DNA of 64,000 bases from JBOCEF01 sp050586345 (GTDB lineage: Bacteria > Pseudomonadota > Alphaproteobacteria > Rhodobacterales > Rhodobacteraceae). A program made the translations under genes and the position numbers. Positions within the stretch are counted from its first letter, which is position 1; every line of letters starts with the position of its first letter. The notes under the pieces were generated by a model. It ran no database searches and had not been told where the DNA came from. It saw only the letters and a program-made list of their open reading frames with translations. The DNA is taken from contig NZ_JBOCEF010000008.1 of NCBI RefSeq assembly GCF_050586345.1, forward strand, positions 55,574 to 119,573, written 5' to 3'. This document shows positions 1-6,926 of the stretch, piece by piece.

Positions 1-267
1 CGCGCCTTCCCGCCCCCCGCCGATCCGCAGACCTGGTCGGCCCGGGCGGTGCGGGGCGAGCGGCGCTGGCTGGCGGACCGCAAGGCCCCGGCGGCGGCGC
101 GGGTCGAGGCGCGGGCGCTGAGCCCCGCTCTGGGCGCGCCGATCTGGCTCTGGGGCGTGATCGCCGAGCGGCCCTGGATCGCCTTCGCCGGGGCGGCGGC
201 GGTGATTTTGCTGAAGCTGCGCTTCCTCGATGCGGCGGCGCGGATGGAGGAACGCGAGACGTGCTGA
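1..267 (+). CDS. C-terminal part of a small membrane protein (DUF6653-like)
   Basis: The frame is open from the first base of the window, so the start is missing and 88 residues remain. They contain FPPPADPQTW near the edge, a GERRWLADR stretch and one hydrophobic segment (WIAFAGAAAVILLK) followed by a short charged tail, which suggests a small inner-membrane protein. The pattern recalls the DUF6653 family of Rhodobacterales from memory; this was not tested. The function is unknown. Its stop codon overlaps the GTG start of the M48 protease gene by 7 bases, so the two are probably transcribed and translated together. Confidence 0.55.
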   Translation, partial: RAFPPPADPQTWSARAVRGERRWLADRKAPAAARVEARALSPALGAPIWLWGVIAERPWIAFAGAAAVILLKLRFLDAAARMEERETC

Positions 268-950
268 AATTCCTGCCGATCCTGCTGATCGCCGCCTACG
301 CGGTGGTGATGTGGAAAATGTCCGCCTCGGCGCTGCGCCGCAAGCTCGACCGCGAGTCGCGCCCGCTGGACCAGCCGGAGCTGGAGGCGGTCTCGCGCCG
401 CCTCGGGCGGGCCGCCGAGGTCCCGGAGCTGCGCGCCTTCGTGTTGCCGGAACCCGCGTTCAACGGCCTCGCCGCCCCCGACGGACGCATTTTCATCACC
501 GACGGCGTGCTGCAGGCGTTCCGGCGCGGCGAGGTGAGCGCGGACGAGATCGGCTCGATCATCGCGCATGAGCTGGGCCACGTCGCCATGGGCCATTCCA
601 AGCGGCGGATGGTGGAGATGGCGGCGCAGAACTCGGCCCGGATGGTGCTGATGATGGTGATCGGGCGCTTCATTCCGTTCATCGGACCGTGGATCGCCAA
701 CATCCTGGTGAACCTGGTGACCGCGGGGCTGAGCCGCAGGGACGAATACGAGGCCGACGCCTATGCCGCGGCGCTGATGCGGCGGGCGGGGGTGGCCCCG
801 AAGGCGCAGTGGACGCTGTTCGAGAAGCTGGCCGACAAGCATGGCGACATCCCCGCCGGGGCCGCCTGGCTGATGGGCCATCCGCCGATGCCCAAGCGCA
901 TCGCGGCGGTGCGGCGGCTGCAGGCGCAGTGGGACGCGACGGGCCAATAA
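261..950 (+). CDS. M48 family zinc metalloprotease
   Basis: The protein of 229 residues is a membrane-anchored zinc endopeptidase of the HtpX/Ste24 type, a family that degrades misfolded membrane proteins. An N-terminal hydrophobic segment (residues 2-15) is followed by the zinc motif HELGH at 103-107 in IIAHELGHVAMGH. The third zinc ligand is probably Glu162 in RRDEYEADAYA. A second hydrophobic stretch lies between these motifs (about 130-155). The GTG start at 261 overlaps the previous gene, which supports this start. It is shorter than HtpX (about 290 residues) and has fewer membrane spans, so it is a small M48 member rather than htpX itself. The physiological substrate is unknown. Confidence 0.85.
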   Translation: MLKFLPILLIAAYAVVMWKMSASALRRKLDRESRPLDQPELEAVSRRLGRAAEVPELRAFVLPEPAFNGLAAPDGRIFITDGVLQAFRRGEVSADEIGSIIAHELGHVAMGHSKRRMVEMAAQNSARMVLMMVIGRFIPFIGPWIANILVNLVTAGLSRRDEYEADAYAAALMRRAGVAPKAQWTLFEKLADKHGDIPAGAAWLMGHPPMPKRIAAVRRLQAQWDATGQ

Positions 951-967
951 CGCGAGGGCAGTAAGGC

Positions 968-1525
968 TCAGGGCGTCAGCGCCCCGGTCTTCACCAGCTT
1001 CGCCAGCCGCGGCAGGTGGGCGCGCTTGAGGATCTTCACCGGCGGATCCTGGTTGGCCAGCGGCGCGAGGGCGCGGCGGATGGATTCCTCGATCTGCGCC
1101 GGGGCGCGGCCCGCGATCTCCCAGAGCAGCGCGTCGGGGGAGAGGGGGGCGAGGCCGAGATCGCGCAGCTTGCGGGCCGGGAAATCGCGCAGGTTGAAGG
1201 TGACGACGTAATCCGCGCCGCCCGCGAGGGCCGCGGCGAGGATGTGCACGTCGTCATCGTCGGGAAGATCGTAGCGCAGCGCCGCCTCGGGGTCCGGCAG
1301 GTGCGCGGCGCCGGGCCAGCGCAGGTCCATGGCCCGGGCTTCGTCGCGGGCGGCCTCGGCGGCCAGCGGCCCGCGCTCGCGCTGGGCCGCGCGGGCCCAT
1401 TCCTCGAGCGCGCGGGGCGACCAGCGCGGGTCGATCAACCCCTGCCCGGCGGTATGCAGCAGGCAGCCGCGCACCACCGGGGGGTAGAGGACGCAGGCGT
1501 CCAGGAAGGCGATGGGGGCCGTCAC
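968..1525 (-). CDS. PIN-domain protein (RSP_2648-like)
   Basis: The protein of 185 residues has the acidic residues of a PIN ribonuclease fold: Asp9 in FLDACVLYP, Glu41/Glu42 in ALEEW, Asp92 in DDDDVHILAAAL and Asp114 in NLRDFP. PIN domains cut RNA using a divalent metal. A basic C-terminal extension (KILKRAHLPRLAKLVK) could bind RNA. It lies 12 bases after the RlmI-like methyltransferase gene and is probably cotranscribed with it, so a role in RNA processing is plausible. No small antitoxin gene is next to it, which argues against a VapC-type toxin-antitoxin pair. The methyltransferase/PIN pairing is, to my knowledge, conserved in Rhodobacterales. Confidence 0.8.
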   Translation of the reverse strand: MTAPIAFLDACVLYPPVVRGCLLHTAGQGLIDPRWSPRALEEWARAAQRERGPLAAEAARDEARAMDLRWPGAAHLPDPEAALRYDLPDDDDVHILAAALAGGADYVVTFNLRDFPARKLRDLGLAPLSPDALLWEIAGRAPAQIEESIRRALAPLANQDPPVKILKRAHLPRLAKLVKTGALTP

Positions 1526-1537
1526 GGGAGGCGCCCC

Positions 1538-2773
1538 TCAGAGAAGGCGATAGGTGTTGGCCTTGAGGTAGCTCGTTTCCGGCAGCGCGGCGTGGACCGG
1601 GTGGTCCGGCCCGGCGCGGCCCGAGCGGATCAGCGCGGCGCGGCGGCCGGCCTTCTGGATCCCGGCGGCGGAGGCGTCGTGGAAGCTCTCGGGGTCCGCG
1701 GCGTGGGAGCAGGAGCAGAGCGTCAGGAAGCCGCCCGGGCGCACCAGCTTGGCGGCCATGCGGGCGGCGCGGGCATAGGCGCGCAGACCGTTTTCTTTCG
1801 CCTGCCGGGTCGGGGCGAAGGCGGGCGGGTCGCAGACGACCACGTCGAAGAGCTCGCCGTCTTCCGCCAGTTTGCGCATGGCATCGAAGGCATCGGATTT
1901 CATCGTGGTGAAGCGGTCGGCGGCGCCGGAGCGGCGCGCGCCTTCCTCGGCCAGCGCCAGCGCGGGGGCGGAGCCGTCGACGGCGAGCGCCGAGGTCGCG
2001 CCCGCGGCCAGCGCCGCCAGCGAGAAGCCGCCCACGTGGGAGAACACGTCCAGCACCCGCGCGCCTTTCGAGAGGCGCGCGACGAAGGCGTGGTTCGGGC
2101 GCTGGTCGAAGAACAGGCCGGTCTTCTGCCCGCCCTCGAGATCGGCCATGTAGGTGGCGCCGTTCATCTCGACCGGGATCGGGCCATCGAGCGCGCCCGA
2201 GAGGATCCGGGTCTCCTCCGGCAGCCCCTCGAGGCCGCGCACCCGGCCCGTGCCGTTCATCACGATGGTGGAGACGCCCGTGACCTCGCGCACCGCGCCG
2301 GCCAGCAGCTCGATCCGCTGGTCGGCCCAGGCGGCGTTGGGCTGGATGACGGCGGCGTCGCCGAAGCGGTCGATCACGACGCCCGGAAGCTCGTCCGCCT
2401 CGGCATGGACCAGCCGGTAGAAGGGCGCGTCATAGAGCGTGTCGCGCAGGGCGAAGGCGCCCCCGATCTTCTCGCGGAACCAGTCCGCGTCGATCTCGGC
2501 CTCGGGGTTCGTGTCCAGCACGCGCGCGGCGAGCGTCGCGCCGACATTGGCGGTCACGAGGCCGATGGGCTCGCGCTCCGCCGATTCCAGCACCGCGAGG
2601 TCGCCGGGGGCCAGCTTGCGCGCGCGGCGGTCGAGGACCAGCTCGTCCTGCCAGACCCAGGGCGCGCCCTCGGCCAGGCGCCAGCCCTTCTTGGGGCGCA
2701 GCCGCAGGACCGGGCGCGCGTTCGGATCGCGCGCGTCGTCGGCGTCGTCGGGGGTCTGCGCGTGATCGGTCAT
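1538..2773 (-). CDS. class I SAM-dependent rRNA methyltransferase, RlmI-like
   Basis: This protein of 411 residues has the order of an RlmI-type 23S rRNA cytosine-C5 methyltransferase. A PUA-like N-terminal domain (about 20-95) is followed by GQKTGLFFDQR (215-225), the SAM-binding motif VFSHVGGFS (243-251), the catalytic CDPPAF (314-319) and CSCSH (353-357). The family methylates C1962 of 23S rRNA (E. coli numbering); the exact target here is inferred from family only. An acidic N-terminal tail (residues 1-20, rich in Asp) is extra. It is the first gene of a two-gene minus-strand unit with the PIN-domain gene and is divergent from mazG. Confidence 0.85.
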   Translation of the reverse strand: MTDHAQTPDDADDARDPNARPVLRLRPKKGWRLAEGAPWVWQDELVLDRRARKLAPGDLAVLESAEREPIGLVTANVGATLAARVLDTNPEAEIDADWFREKIGGAFALRDTLYDAPFYRLVHAEADELPGVVIDRFGDAAVIQPNAAWADQRIELLAGAVREVTGVSTIVMNGTGRVRGLEGLPEETRILSGALDGPIPVEMNGATYMADLEGGQKTGLFFDQRPNHAFVARLSKGARVLDVFSHVGGFSLAALAAGATSALAVDGSAPALALAEEGARRSGAADRFTTMKSDAFDAMRKLAEDGELFDVVVCDPPAFAPTRQAKENGLRAYARAARMAAKLVRPGGFLTLCSCSHAADPESFHDASAAGIQKAGRRAALIRSGRAGPDHPVHAALPETSYLKANTYRLL

Positions 2774-2904
2774 GGGGCTCTCCGGGGCTCTTGGGTCGCG
2801 TCGGGGCCGTCCTACACCGCGCCCGGCCCGCGGGAAAGCGCCGCTTGCACCGCGGCGCCGCCGGAAGGCAGGATCGCGCCCGCATGCACAAGCAGGAGCC
2901 GCCC

Positions 2905-3810
2905 ATGACCGCCAGCCGCAATGACCGCCTCGACGCCGCCCACCCGGGGCCCGATCCGCGCGACCGGGCGCTGTCCGACGCGATGGTGCATGACGGCTCG
3001 GGCGGCACGGCGCGGCTCCTGGAGATCATGCGCCGGCTGCGGGCGCCCGACGGCTGTCCCTGGGACCTGGAGCAGGATTTCGCCACCATCGCGCCCTACA
3101 CGATCGAGGAGGCCTACGAGGTCGCCGACGCGATCGAGAAGGGGGACATGGGCGAGCTGCGCGACGAGCTGGGGGACCTGCTGCTGCAGGTCGTCTACCA
3201 CGCGCAGATGGCGCAGGAGGGCGGCTGGTTCGGCTTCGAGGACGTCGCGAAGGGCGTCGCCGACAAGATGCTGCGCCGCCATCCGCATGTCTTCGGCCAC
3301 GGCCCCGACGGGCGCACCGCCGAGACGCAGGTGGTGAAGTGGGAGGAGATCAAGGCGCAGGAGCGCGCCGCCAAGGGCCTGCCGGAGACGCCGGAGAGTG
3401 CGCTCGACGGCGTCGCGCTGGGCCTTCCCGCGCTCTTGCGCGCGGTGAAGCTGCAGAACCGCGCGGCGCGGGTGGGCTTCGACTGGCCGGTGACCGCCGA
3501 GGTGATCGAGAAGATCCGCGAGGAGGCGGCCGAGCTCGAGGAGGCGCGGGACGAGCTGGGCCCCGAGGAGATCGAGGAGGAATTCGGTGACCTTCTGTTC
3601 GTCATGGCCAACCTCGCGCGGCACCTGAAGGTGGAGCCCGAGGGGGCCCTGCGCGCCGCCAACGCCAAGTTCGAGCGCCGGTTCCGGGCCATCGAGGACC
3701 GGCTGCGGGCGGAGGGGCGGTCGACCGATGACGCGAGCCTCGAGGAGATGGACGCGATCTGGGACGCGGTGAAGGCGGAGGAGAAAGAGGCGAAGGCGGC
3801 GAAGGGCTGA
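2905..3810 (+). CDS. mazG: nucleoside triphosphate pyrophosphohydrolase MazG
   Basis: MazG hydrolyses (d)NTPs to monophosphates and pyrophosphate, cleaning non-canonical nucleotides from the pool. The protein of 301 residues has the two tandem MazG repeats expected. The first carries CPWD (51-54), YTIEEAYEVADAIE (65-78) and ELRDELGDLLLQVVYHA (84-100). The second carries VGFDWP and EEFGDLLFVMANLARHL. The four-helix metal-binding ExxE/ExxD patterns are visible in both. The ATG at 2905 is preferred over upstream in-frame ATGs because an AGGAG at 2894-2898 lies 6 bases before it. The Lys/Glu-rich C-terminus is not conserved in the family. It is divergent from the RlmI-like gene. Confidence 0.92.
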   Translation: MTASRNDRLDAAHPGPDPRDRALSDAMVHDGSGGTARLLEIMRRLRAPDGCPWDLEQDFATIAPYTIEEAYEVADAIEKGDMGELRDELGDLLLQVVYHAQMAQEGGWFGFEDVAKGVADKMLRRHPHVFGHGPDGRTAETQVVKWEEIKAQERAAKGLPETPESALDGVALGLPALLRAVKLQNRAARVGFDWPVTAEVIEKIREEAAELEEARDELGPEEIEEEFGDLLFVMANLARHLKVEPEGALRAANAKFERRFRAIEDRLRAEGRSTDDASLEEMDAIWDAVKAEEKEAKAAKG

Positions 3811-3964
3811 GAGGCCCGGCCGCCCGCGCCGACGCCCGCAGGCGCGCCGCGGCGCCCCCTCACGCGGGCGGCCCCCGGGCGTCTCCCGGGGGGGCGCCCG
3901 CGGGGTGCGACGGAATATCCGAGCGAAAGGGTAGGAAAATAATTCCGACCATAACGCTCACCCA

Positions 3965-3994
3965 TTGACCCGACTATTTTCGTCAGGTTATGCA
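3965..3994 (+). promoter_or_regulatory. candidate promoter of the iron-binding protein gene
   Basis: A TTGACC at 3965-3970 and a TATGCA at 3989-3994 are separated by 18 bases, giving a plausible sigma-70-type promoter about 37 bases before the start codon. The -10 element is weak, as expected for a regulated promoter. The surrounding 80 bases are the most AT-rich of this neighbourhood. Confidence 0.4.
3969..3991 (+). promoter_or_regulatory. IscR-type (iron-Rhodo) operator candidate
   Basis: The 23-base stretch starting CCCGACTATTTTCGTCAGG follows the E. coli IscR type-1 pattern (YYGACTR...GTCRRS) with very few deviations. In Rhodobacterales this kind of site, called the iron-Rhodo box, is attributed to IscR and controls iron uptake genes. 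It lies exactly between and over the candidate -35 and -10 elements of the downstream ferric iron-binding protein gene, the position expected for repression under iron sufficiency. The match was made by eye. Confidence 0.5.
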
Positions 3995-4030
3995 CGCTCC
4001 AGATCCAGCAGGACCAAACGGGAGCCTACA

Positions 4031-5032
4031 ATGCGCCGCACCGCCCTTCTCGCCGCGACCGCCATCGCCCTCGCCGCCCCCGCCGTCGCGGAGGAGGTCA
4101 ACGTCTACTCGACCCGCCAGCCCGAGCTGATCCAGCCGCTGTTCGACGCCTTCACGGCCCAGACCGGGATCGACGTCAACGTCGTGTTCCTGAAATCCGG
4201 CTTCATCGAGCGGCTGAAGGCCGAGGGCCGCCGCTCCCCGGCCGACCTGGTGATGACCGTCGACATCGGCAACCTGAAGGCCGCGGTGGACGAGGGCGTG
4301 ACCCAGCCGATCACCACCCCCGCCCTCGAGGCCGCCGTGCCGGCCGCGTTCCACGACCCCGAGGGCCTGTGGTGGGGCGTCACCGCCCGCGCCCGCGTGG
4401 CTTACGTGAGCCGCGAGCGCGTGGACGCCGAGGCGCTGACCTATGAAGAGCTGTCGGACCCGAAATGGAAGGGCCGGATCTGCACCCGCTCGGGCGCGCA
4501 CCAGTACAACCTGGCGCTCACCGCCGCCTATATCGCCCATCACGGCGAAGAGGCCGCGCAGGACTGGCTCGAAGGCCTCAAGGCCAACCTCGCGCGCAAG
4601 CCGCAGGGCAATGACCGCGCCCAGGTGAAGGCGGTGTGGGCCGGGCAGTGCGACCTCGCCATCGGCAACACCTATTACATGGCCAAGATGCTGGCCGACC
4701 CCGAGCAGAAGGAATGGGCGGACTCGGTGCGCATCGTGTTCCCGACCTTCGAGGGCGCGGGCGCGCACATGAACGTCTCGGGCGTCGCCATGACCACCTC
4801 GGCGCCGAACAAGGACGCGGCGATCAAGCTGATGGAGTTCCTGGTGTCCCCCGAGGGCCAGGCGATCTATGCCGAGGCCAATGCCGAGTACCCGGTGGTC
4901 GAGGGCGTGCCCGCCTCGGACATGGTGGCCAGCTGGGGGACCTTCTCGCCCGACGCGCTGCCGCTGACCGAGATCGCCGACAAGCGCGCCGCGGCGCTGC
5001 GCCTGGTGCAGACGGTCGATTTCGACGGCTGA
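4031..5032 (+). CDS. ferric iron ABC transporter, periplasmic binding protein (FutA/FbpA type)
   Basis: A periplasmic iron-binding protein of 333 residues. The signal peptide MRRTALLAATAIALAAPAVA ends at about residue 20, and the mature part begins EEVNVYSTRQPELIQPLF. VYSTRQ is the signature of iron-binding members of this family, and Tyr215-Tyr216 in GNTYYMAK matches the tyrosine pair that coordinates ferric iron in FbpA/FutA. The ATG at 4031 is chosen because it opens the signal peptide and follows a GGGAGCC ribosome binding site; an earlier in-frame ATG would fall in the operator. No permease or ATPase gene follows, so its membrane partners must be encoded elsewhere. The IscR-type box upstream implies iron control. 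Confidence 0.9.
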   Translation: MRRTALLAATAIALAAPAVAEEVNVYSTRQPELIQPLFDAFTAQTGIDVNVVFLKSGFIERLKAEGRRSPADLVMTVDIGNLKAAVDEGVTQPITTPALEAAVPAAFHDPEGLWWGVTARARVAYVSRERVDAEALTYEELSDPKWKGRICTRSGAHQYNLALTAAYIAHHGEEAAQDWLEGLKANLARKPQGNDRAQVKAVWAGQCDLAIGNTYYMAKMLADPEQKEWADSVRIVFPTFEGAGAHMNVSGVAMTTSAPNKDAAIKLMEFLVSPEGQAIYAEANAEYPVVEGVPASDMVASWGTFSPDALPLTEIADKRAAALRLVQTVDFDG

Positions 5033-5044
5033 TCGGCCGCGCGA

Positions 5045-5091
5045 TCCCGACCCGGTCCCGAACCCGGTCCCGAACCCGGTCCCGAACCCGG
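5045..5091. repeat. 12-bp tandem repeat, about 3.7 copies
   Basis: Three exact copies of CCCGGTCCCGAA run from 5051 to 5086, with partial copies on both sides. The repeat begins about 15 bases after the stop of the iron-binding protein gene, in non-coding DNA. It has no spacers and is not a CRISPR array. It may be a simple slippage product or part of a weak transcript end. Confidence 0.85.
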
Positions 5092-5181
5092 CCCGCGCCA
5101 GTCCCTCGCGCGCGCGGCCGGCAGGGCGGGCGCAGCGCTCCCCCCCTCTTGCGCGGCGCCGCCCCGCAACGCCCCGCCGGA

Positions 5182-6207
5182 TCACTCCGGCGGGGCGAAT
5201 GCGTTGCGCAGGGCCGCCCGCGCGCCCCGCTGGTCCTGCCGCGCGGCGATCAGGGCGAAATAGGTGAGCGCGTGCTGCGGCCCCTCGGTATAGCGCGCGA
5301 CGTCGGCCACGGGCCGGTCGGCGAAGAGATGCGGGCGCCCCAGCGCCTCCTGCGCCAGCGCGTCGTTGTCGGCGGCGTGGCGGCGCAGGATCTCCCGCCG
5401 GATCGCCTTGCCGAAGAAGGCGGCGCCCGGGGGCGCCAGTTCGGGGAGCGCGCAGGCCTCGATCAGCGCGCCGAACTCCTCGGGCGGGACCGGGCCGGGG
5501 CGCCCGGCGTTGTAGAGCGCGTGGAAATAGGACAGCGCCGGCCCGGGCGAGACATGGACGCGCCCGTCCGCGGGGCCGCCGGGGACCGGGTGGTCGGCGG
5601 CGTCGATCCCGAGGACCTCGCGCGCGAAGACAGGGGCCATGCCGCCCCCGGCCATGACGTCGTCATAAGAGATCACCCGCACCGCCGCGCCGCCGACGCG
5701 CGACCACAGCCGCCACAGCCCGCGATAGTCCAGCAGCCCCTGCGCCCCGGCGAGATACTGGCGCGGGGTCGGCACGCCGTAGCCCTTGCGCATCTTGTGG
5801 CGCAGGCCCCACTGGCGGTAGGCGGACTCGATCCACTCGTCCTGGCGGCGCAGCACCAGCACGATCTCCAGCGCATCCACGTGGGCCGAGCCCGCGAGGA
5901 AGGCGTCGAGCGCCGCGGCGATGCCCGCGCGGTTGTGCGACATGCCGATGGATTCGTTGGACCAGACGATGGCGTCGACCTCGGGCCGGGCGGCGGCGGC
6001 CTCGATCTTCTCGAGCCCCCGGGCGAGCAGGCCCGGGTCCCCCACCGCGCCCTGCCCCGGCAGGCGCATCCGGCCCGGCAGGCCCTGCAGCTCGATCCCC
6101 GCGTGGAGGATGCCGCGGGCCGCGAGCCCCTGCGCCCGGCTCAGCCAGGTCTGCAGCGCCGTGGTCCCGGTCTTGCCCAGGCCCGCATGGATGATCAGTC
6201 TGGCCAT
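5182..6207 (-). CDS. sulfotransferase-like protein
   Basis: The protein of 341 residues starts with IIHAGLGKTGTTALQTWL, the phosphosulfate-binding loop of the sulfotransferase fold (GxxKTGTT), which holds the 5'-phosphosulfate group of PAPS. A second segment, IVLVLRRQDEWIESAYRQW, fits the 3'-phosphate-binding strand and helix. It has no signal peptide or membrane segment, so it is probably cytoplasmic. The acceptor is unknown; surface polysaccharide or a small metabolite is possible. No glycosyltransferase or PAPS synthesis gene lies nearby. It is divergent from the mur gene. A weakly related second sulfotransferase lies at 9913-10698, but the two differ in loop type and are not recent duplicates. 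Confidence 0.75.
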   Translation of the reverse strand: MARLIIHAGLGKTGTTALQTWLSRAQGLAARGILHAGIELQGLPGRMRLPGQGAVGDPGLLARGLEKIEAAAARPEVDAIVWSNESIGMSHNRAGIAAALDAFLAGSAHVDALEIVLVLRRQDEWIESAYRQWGLRHKMRKGYGVPTPRQYLAGAQGLLDYRGLWRLWSRVGGAAVRVISYDDVMAGGGMAPVFAREVLGIDAADHPVPGGPADGRVHVSPGPALSYFHALYNAGRPGPVPPEEFGALIEACALPELAPPGAAFFGKAIRREILRRHAADNDALAQEALGRPHLFADRPVADVARYTEGPQHALTYFALIAARQDQRGARAALRNAFAPPE

Positions 6208-6284
6208 GACGCGCGCCGCCTTCCCGTTGCCGTCCCGTCCGCGCCCCTTTCGCAGGGCTTGTCGGGGCCGAAGGCTAGCGACGA

Positions 6285-6296
6285 ATGGTTAACCAT
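6285..6296. promoter_or_regulatory. perfect 12-bp palindrome in the divergent sulfotransferase/mur region
   Basis: ATGGTTAACCAT is a perfect palindrome in the 194-base gap between the divergent sulfotransferase gene (start 6207) and mur (start 6402). Its place, about 78 bases before one gene and 106 before the other, fits an operator. GGTTAACC also contains a TTAA half-site of the kind CtrA uses. No protein can be assigned from sequence alone. Confidence 0.3.
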
Positions 6297-6401
6297 CCGC
6301 TGCCGCGACGCCGCGGCAGGGCCCGTTGCGTCCCGGCGCCCTTTATCCGGGCCCGGCTATGCGCTATGCCCCGCGCAACCGCCCGTCTTCCGGAGCCGCC
6401 C

Positions 6402-6842
6402 ATGCCCGGCGAAAGCATTCTGAACCGCTGCGAGGCCATCGGCCTGCGCATGACCGGCCAGCGCCGCATCGTGGCGCAGGTGCTGGAGGAGGCGAAGGAT
6501 CACCCGGACGTGGAGGAGCTGCACCGCCGCGCCGCGACGCTGGACGGGAACATCTCGCTGGCCACCGTCTACCGCACGGTGAAGCTGTTCGAGAGCGAGG
6601 GGATCCTCGAGAAGATCGATTTCGGCGACGGGCGCGCGCGCTATGAAGACGCCGAGCGCGAGCACCACGACCACCTGATCTGCCTGCGCACCGGCCGCGT
6701 CATCGAGTTCGTGGACGAGGAGATCGAGGCGTTGCAGGAAAAGATCGCCCGGCGCCTCGGATACGAGCTGCGCGGGCACCGCATGGAGCTTTACGGCGTT
6801 CCGCGCAAGCGCGGCGACGCACCCGAGGGCGAGGAGGGCTGA
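6402..6842 (+). CDS. Fur family metal-responsive regulator, Mur-like
   Basis: A transcription repressor of 146 residues of the Fur family. The winged-helix recognition segment is SLATVYRTVKLFESEGI (52-68), followed by the metal-binding region EREHHDHLIC (86-94). Typical zinc-containing Fur proteins have a CxxC pair after the HHDH motif; here the sequence is CLRTG, so the second cysteine is missing and the structural zinc site cannot form in the usual way. This is what alphaproteobacterial Fur/Mur proteins, which sense manganese, look like. The ATG at 6402 follows GGAG (6392-6395); an upstream in-frame ATG at 6285 would add 39 unconserved residues. The eno gene follows 84 bases downstream. Confidence 0.85.
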   Translation: MPGESILNRCEAIGLRMTGQRRIVAQVLEEAKDHPDVEELHRRAATLDGNISLATVYRTVKLFESEGILEKIDFGDGRARYEDAEREHHDHLICLRTGRVIEFVDEEIEALQEKIARRLGYELRGHRMELYGVPRKRGDAPEGEEG

Positions 6843-6926
6843 GGCCCCCCGACCCCGCCATTTCAGCCCAGCCCCCTGCAACGGGACGCGCCGGGCGCCG
6901 CACGAGAGAGAGAGCGAGAGAGAGCC

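Noticed and set aside
968..1525. A VapC-type toxin of a toxin-antitoxin pair
   Set aside because: There is no small antitoxin gene next to it; the partner is a full-length RNA methyltransferase.
5045..5091. A CRISPR array
   Set aside because: The 12-base units are directly adjacent without spacers and no cas gene is present.
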